Assembly (NCBI GenBank): GCA_947460175.1 | Contig: CANHGW010000002.1 | Coordinates: 1 to 64,000 of the forward strand | Direction: 5' to 3' | DNA from: Bacteroidota bacterium | Lineage (GTDB): Bacteria > Bacteroidota > Bacteroidia > Chitinophagales > Chitinophagaceae | Length of the DNA: 64,000 nt | Shown: piece by piece, positions 63,861 through 64,000 of the stretch | Numbering within the stretch: the stretch's first letter is position 1 | Layout of the letters: each line of letters opens with the position of its first letter | Position numbers and translations under genes: made by a program | Notes under the pieces: model-generated | Database searches by the model: none | What the model was told of the DNA's origin: nothing | What the model saw: the letters and a program-made list of their open reading frames with translations, nothing else

Positions 63861-64000
63861 TCTTTATATTTATTCATAACATCTTCATGAGAAATATATT
63901 GTTTAGTATTTGCTTGTTGAATCGATTTTTCCAATCGTTGTTTTACATATAAAGGAACTTCATCATGAGTTGTAGAACCCTTCAATAATTCTTGAATTTC
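63851..64000 (-). CDS. Antitoxin of the RelE/ParE pair, C-terminal part (runs off the window)
   Basis: The last 49 residues, in frame to the window edge: LLKGSTTHDEVPLYVKQRLE then ISHEDVMNKYKEW. The final SHEDVMNKY phrase is common at the end of such antitoxins. The stop at 63851-63853 overlaps the toxin ATG (ATGGAAATAA), so the two are coupled. Confidence 0.75.
   Translation of the reverse strand, partial: EIQELLKGSTTHDEVPLYVKQRLEKSIQQANTKQYISHEDVMNKYKEWK

Overview
The window comes from an AT-rich member of the Bacteroidota, most likely of the Chitinophagales/Sphingobacteriales type. Evidence: many exported proteins with type IX secretion (T9SS) C-terminal sorting domains, a SusC/SusD pair, lipoproteins, the gene order rplM-rpsI-rpsB-tsf, and many copies of the Bacteroidota -7 promoter box TAnnTTTG. 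No rRNA, tRNA, CRISPR array, insertion sequence or prophage was recognised.

Layout. 1-3.6 kb: T9SS/PKD surface proteins and a PhyH-type dioxygenase. 3.8-6.5 kb: ribosomal operon rplM-rpsI-rpsB-tsf on the minus strand. 6.8-12.2 kb: SusC-SusD-lipoprotein uptake operon. 12.4-14.2 kb: rpsA, then a decayed cupredoxin/T9SS gene. 15.3-21.8 kb (minus): a vWA repeat protein coupled to a transketolase N-terminal half, then an M36 fungalysin. 22-32.7 kb is the accessory part: an ECF sigma / TPR anchor / membrane CHAT-protease operon faces a divergent run of DUF4258-like, HNH, unknown, DUF4407-like and receiver-domain genes, ending in a HigBA-type toxin-antitoxin pair. 33-38 kb: metallophosphoesterase, a TonB receptor with a lipoprotein and a His-rich exported protein, a small lipoprotein and tadA. 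38.4-43 kb: DUF1573, tatC, a hydrolase, a Big_5 lipoprotein and moaA. 43.2-48.3 kb: three exported proteins, the first with a 12-G tract in its signal peptide. 48.4-52.8 kb: ddl, PASTA, a T9SS protein and rhodanese. 52.8-62.8 kb: OsmC, a terpene-synthase-like protein, serS, a TSUP permease, a TPMT-like methyltransferase, peroxiredoxin, a kelch-like T9SS protein, thioredoxin, an SDR and a repeat lipoprotein. 62.9-64 kb: a broken lipoprotein gene and a RelE/ParE-type toxin with the tail of its antitoxin.

Main points of interest. (1) The sigma/TPR/CHAT operon and the facing operon share a motif, GGTTACTT-N12-CTTAT: three tandem copies face one way and one faces the sigma gene. This suggests one regulon built around a membrane-bound caspase-like protease. 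(2) A protein with two receiver domains has lost the phosphoacceptor Asp in both, each replaced by Asn. (3) A G12 tract shifts the signal peptide of an exported haem-motif protein out of frame, as expected of a phase-variable switch. (4) A family of 33-nt palindromes occurs four times in gaps between 21.9 and 33.8 kb. (5) Several -7 boxes lie only 4-8 nt before the start codon, suggesting leaderless or nearly leaderless mRNAs. (6) Two CRP/FNR-like palindromes precede redox genes.
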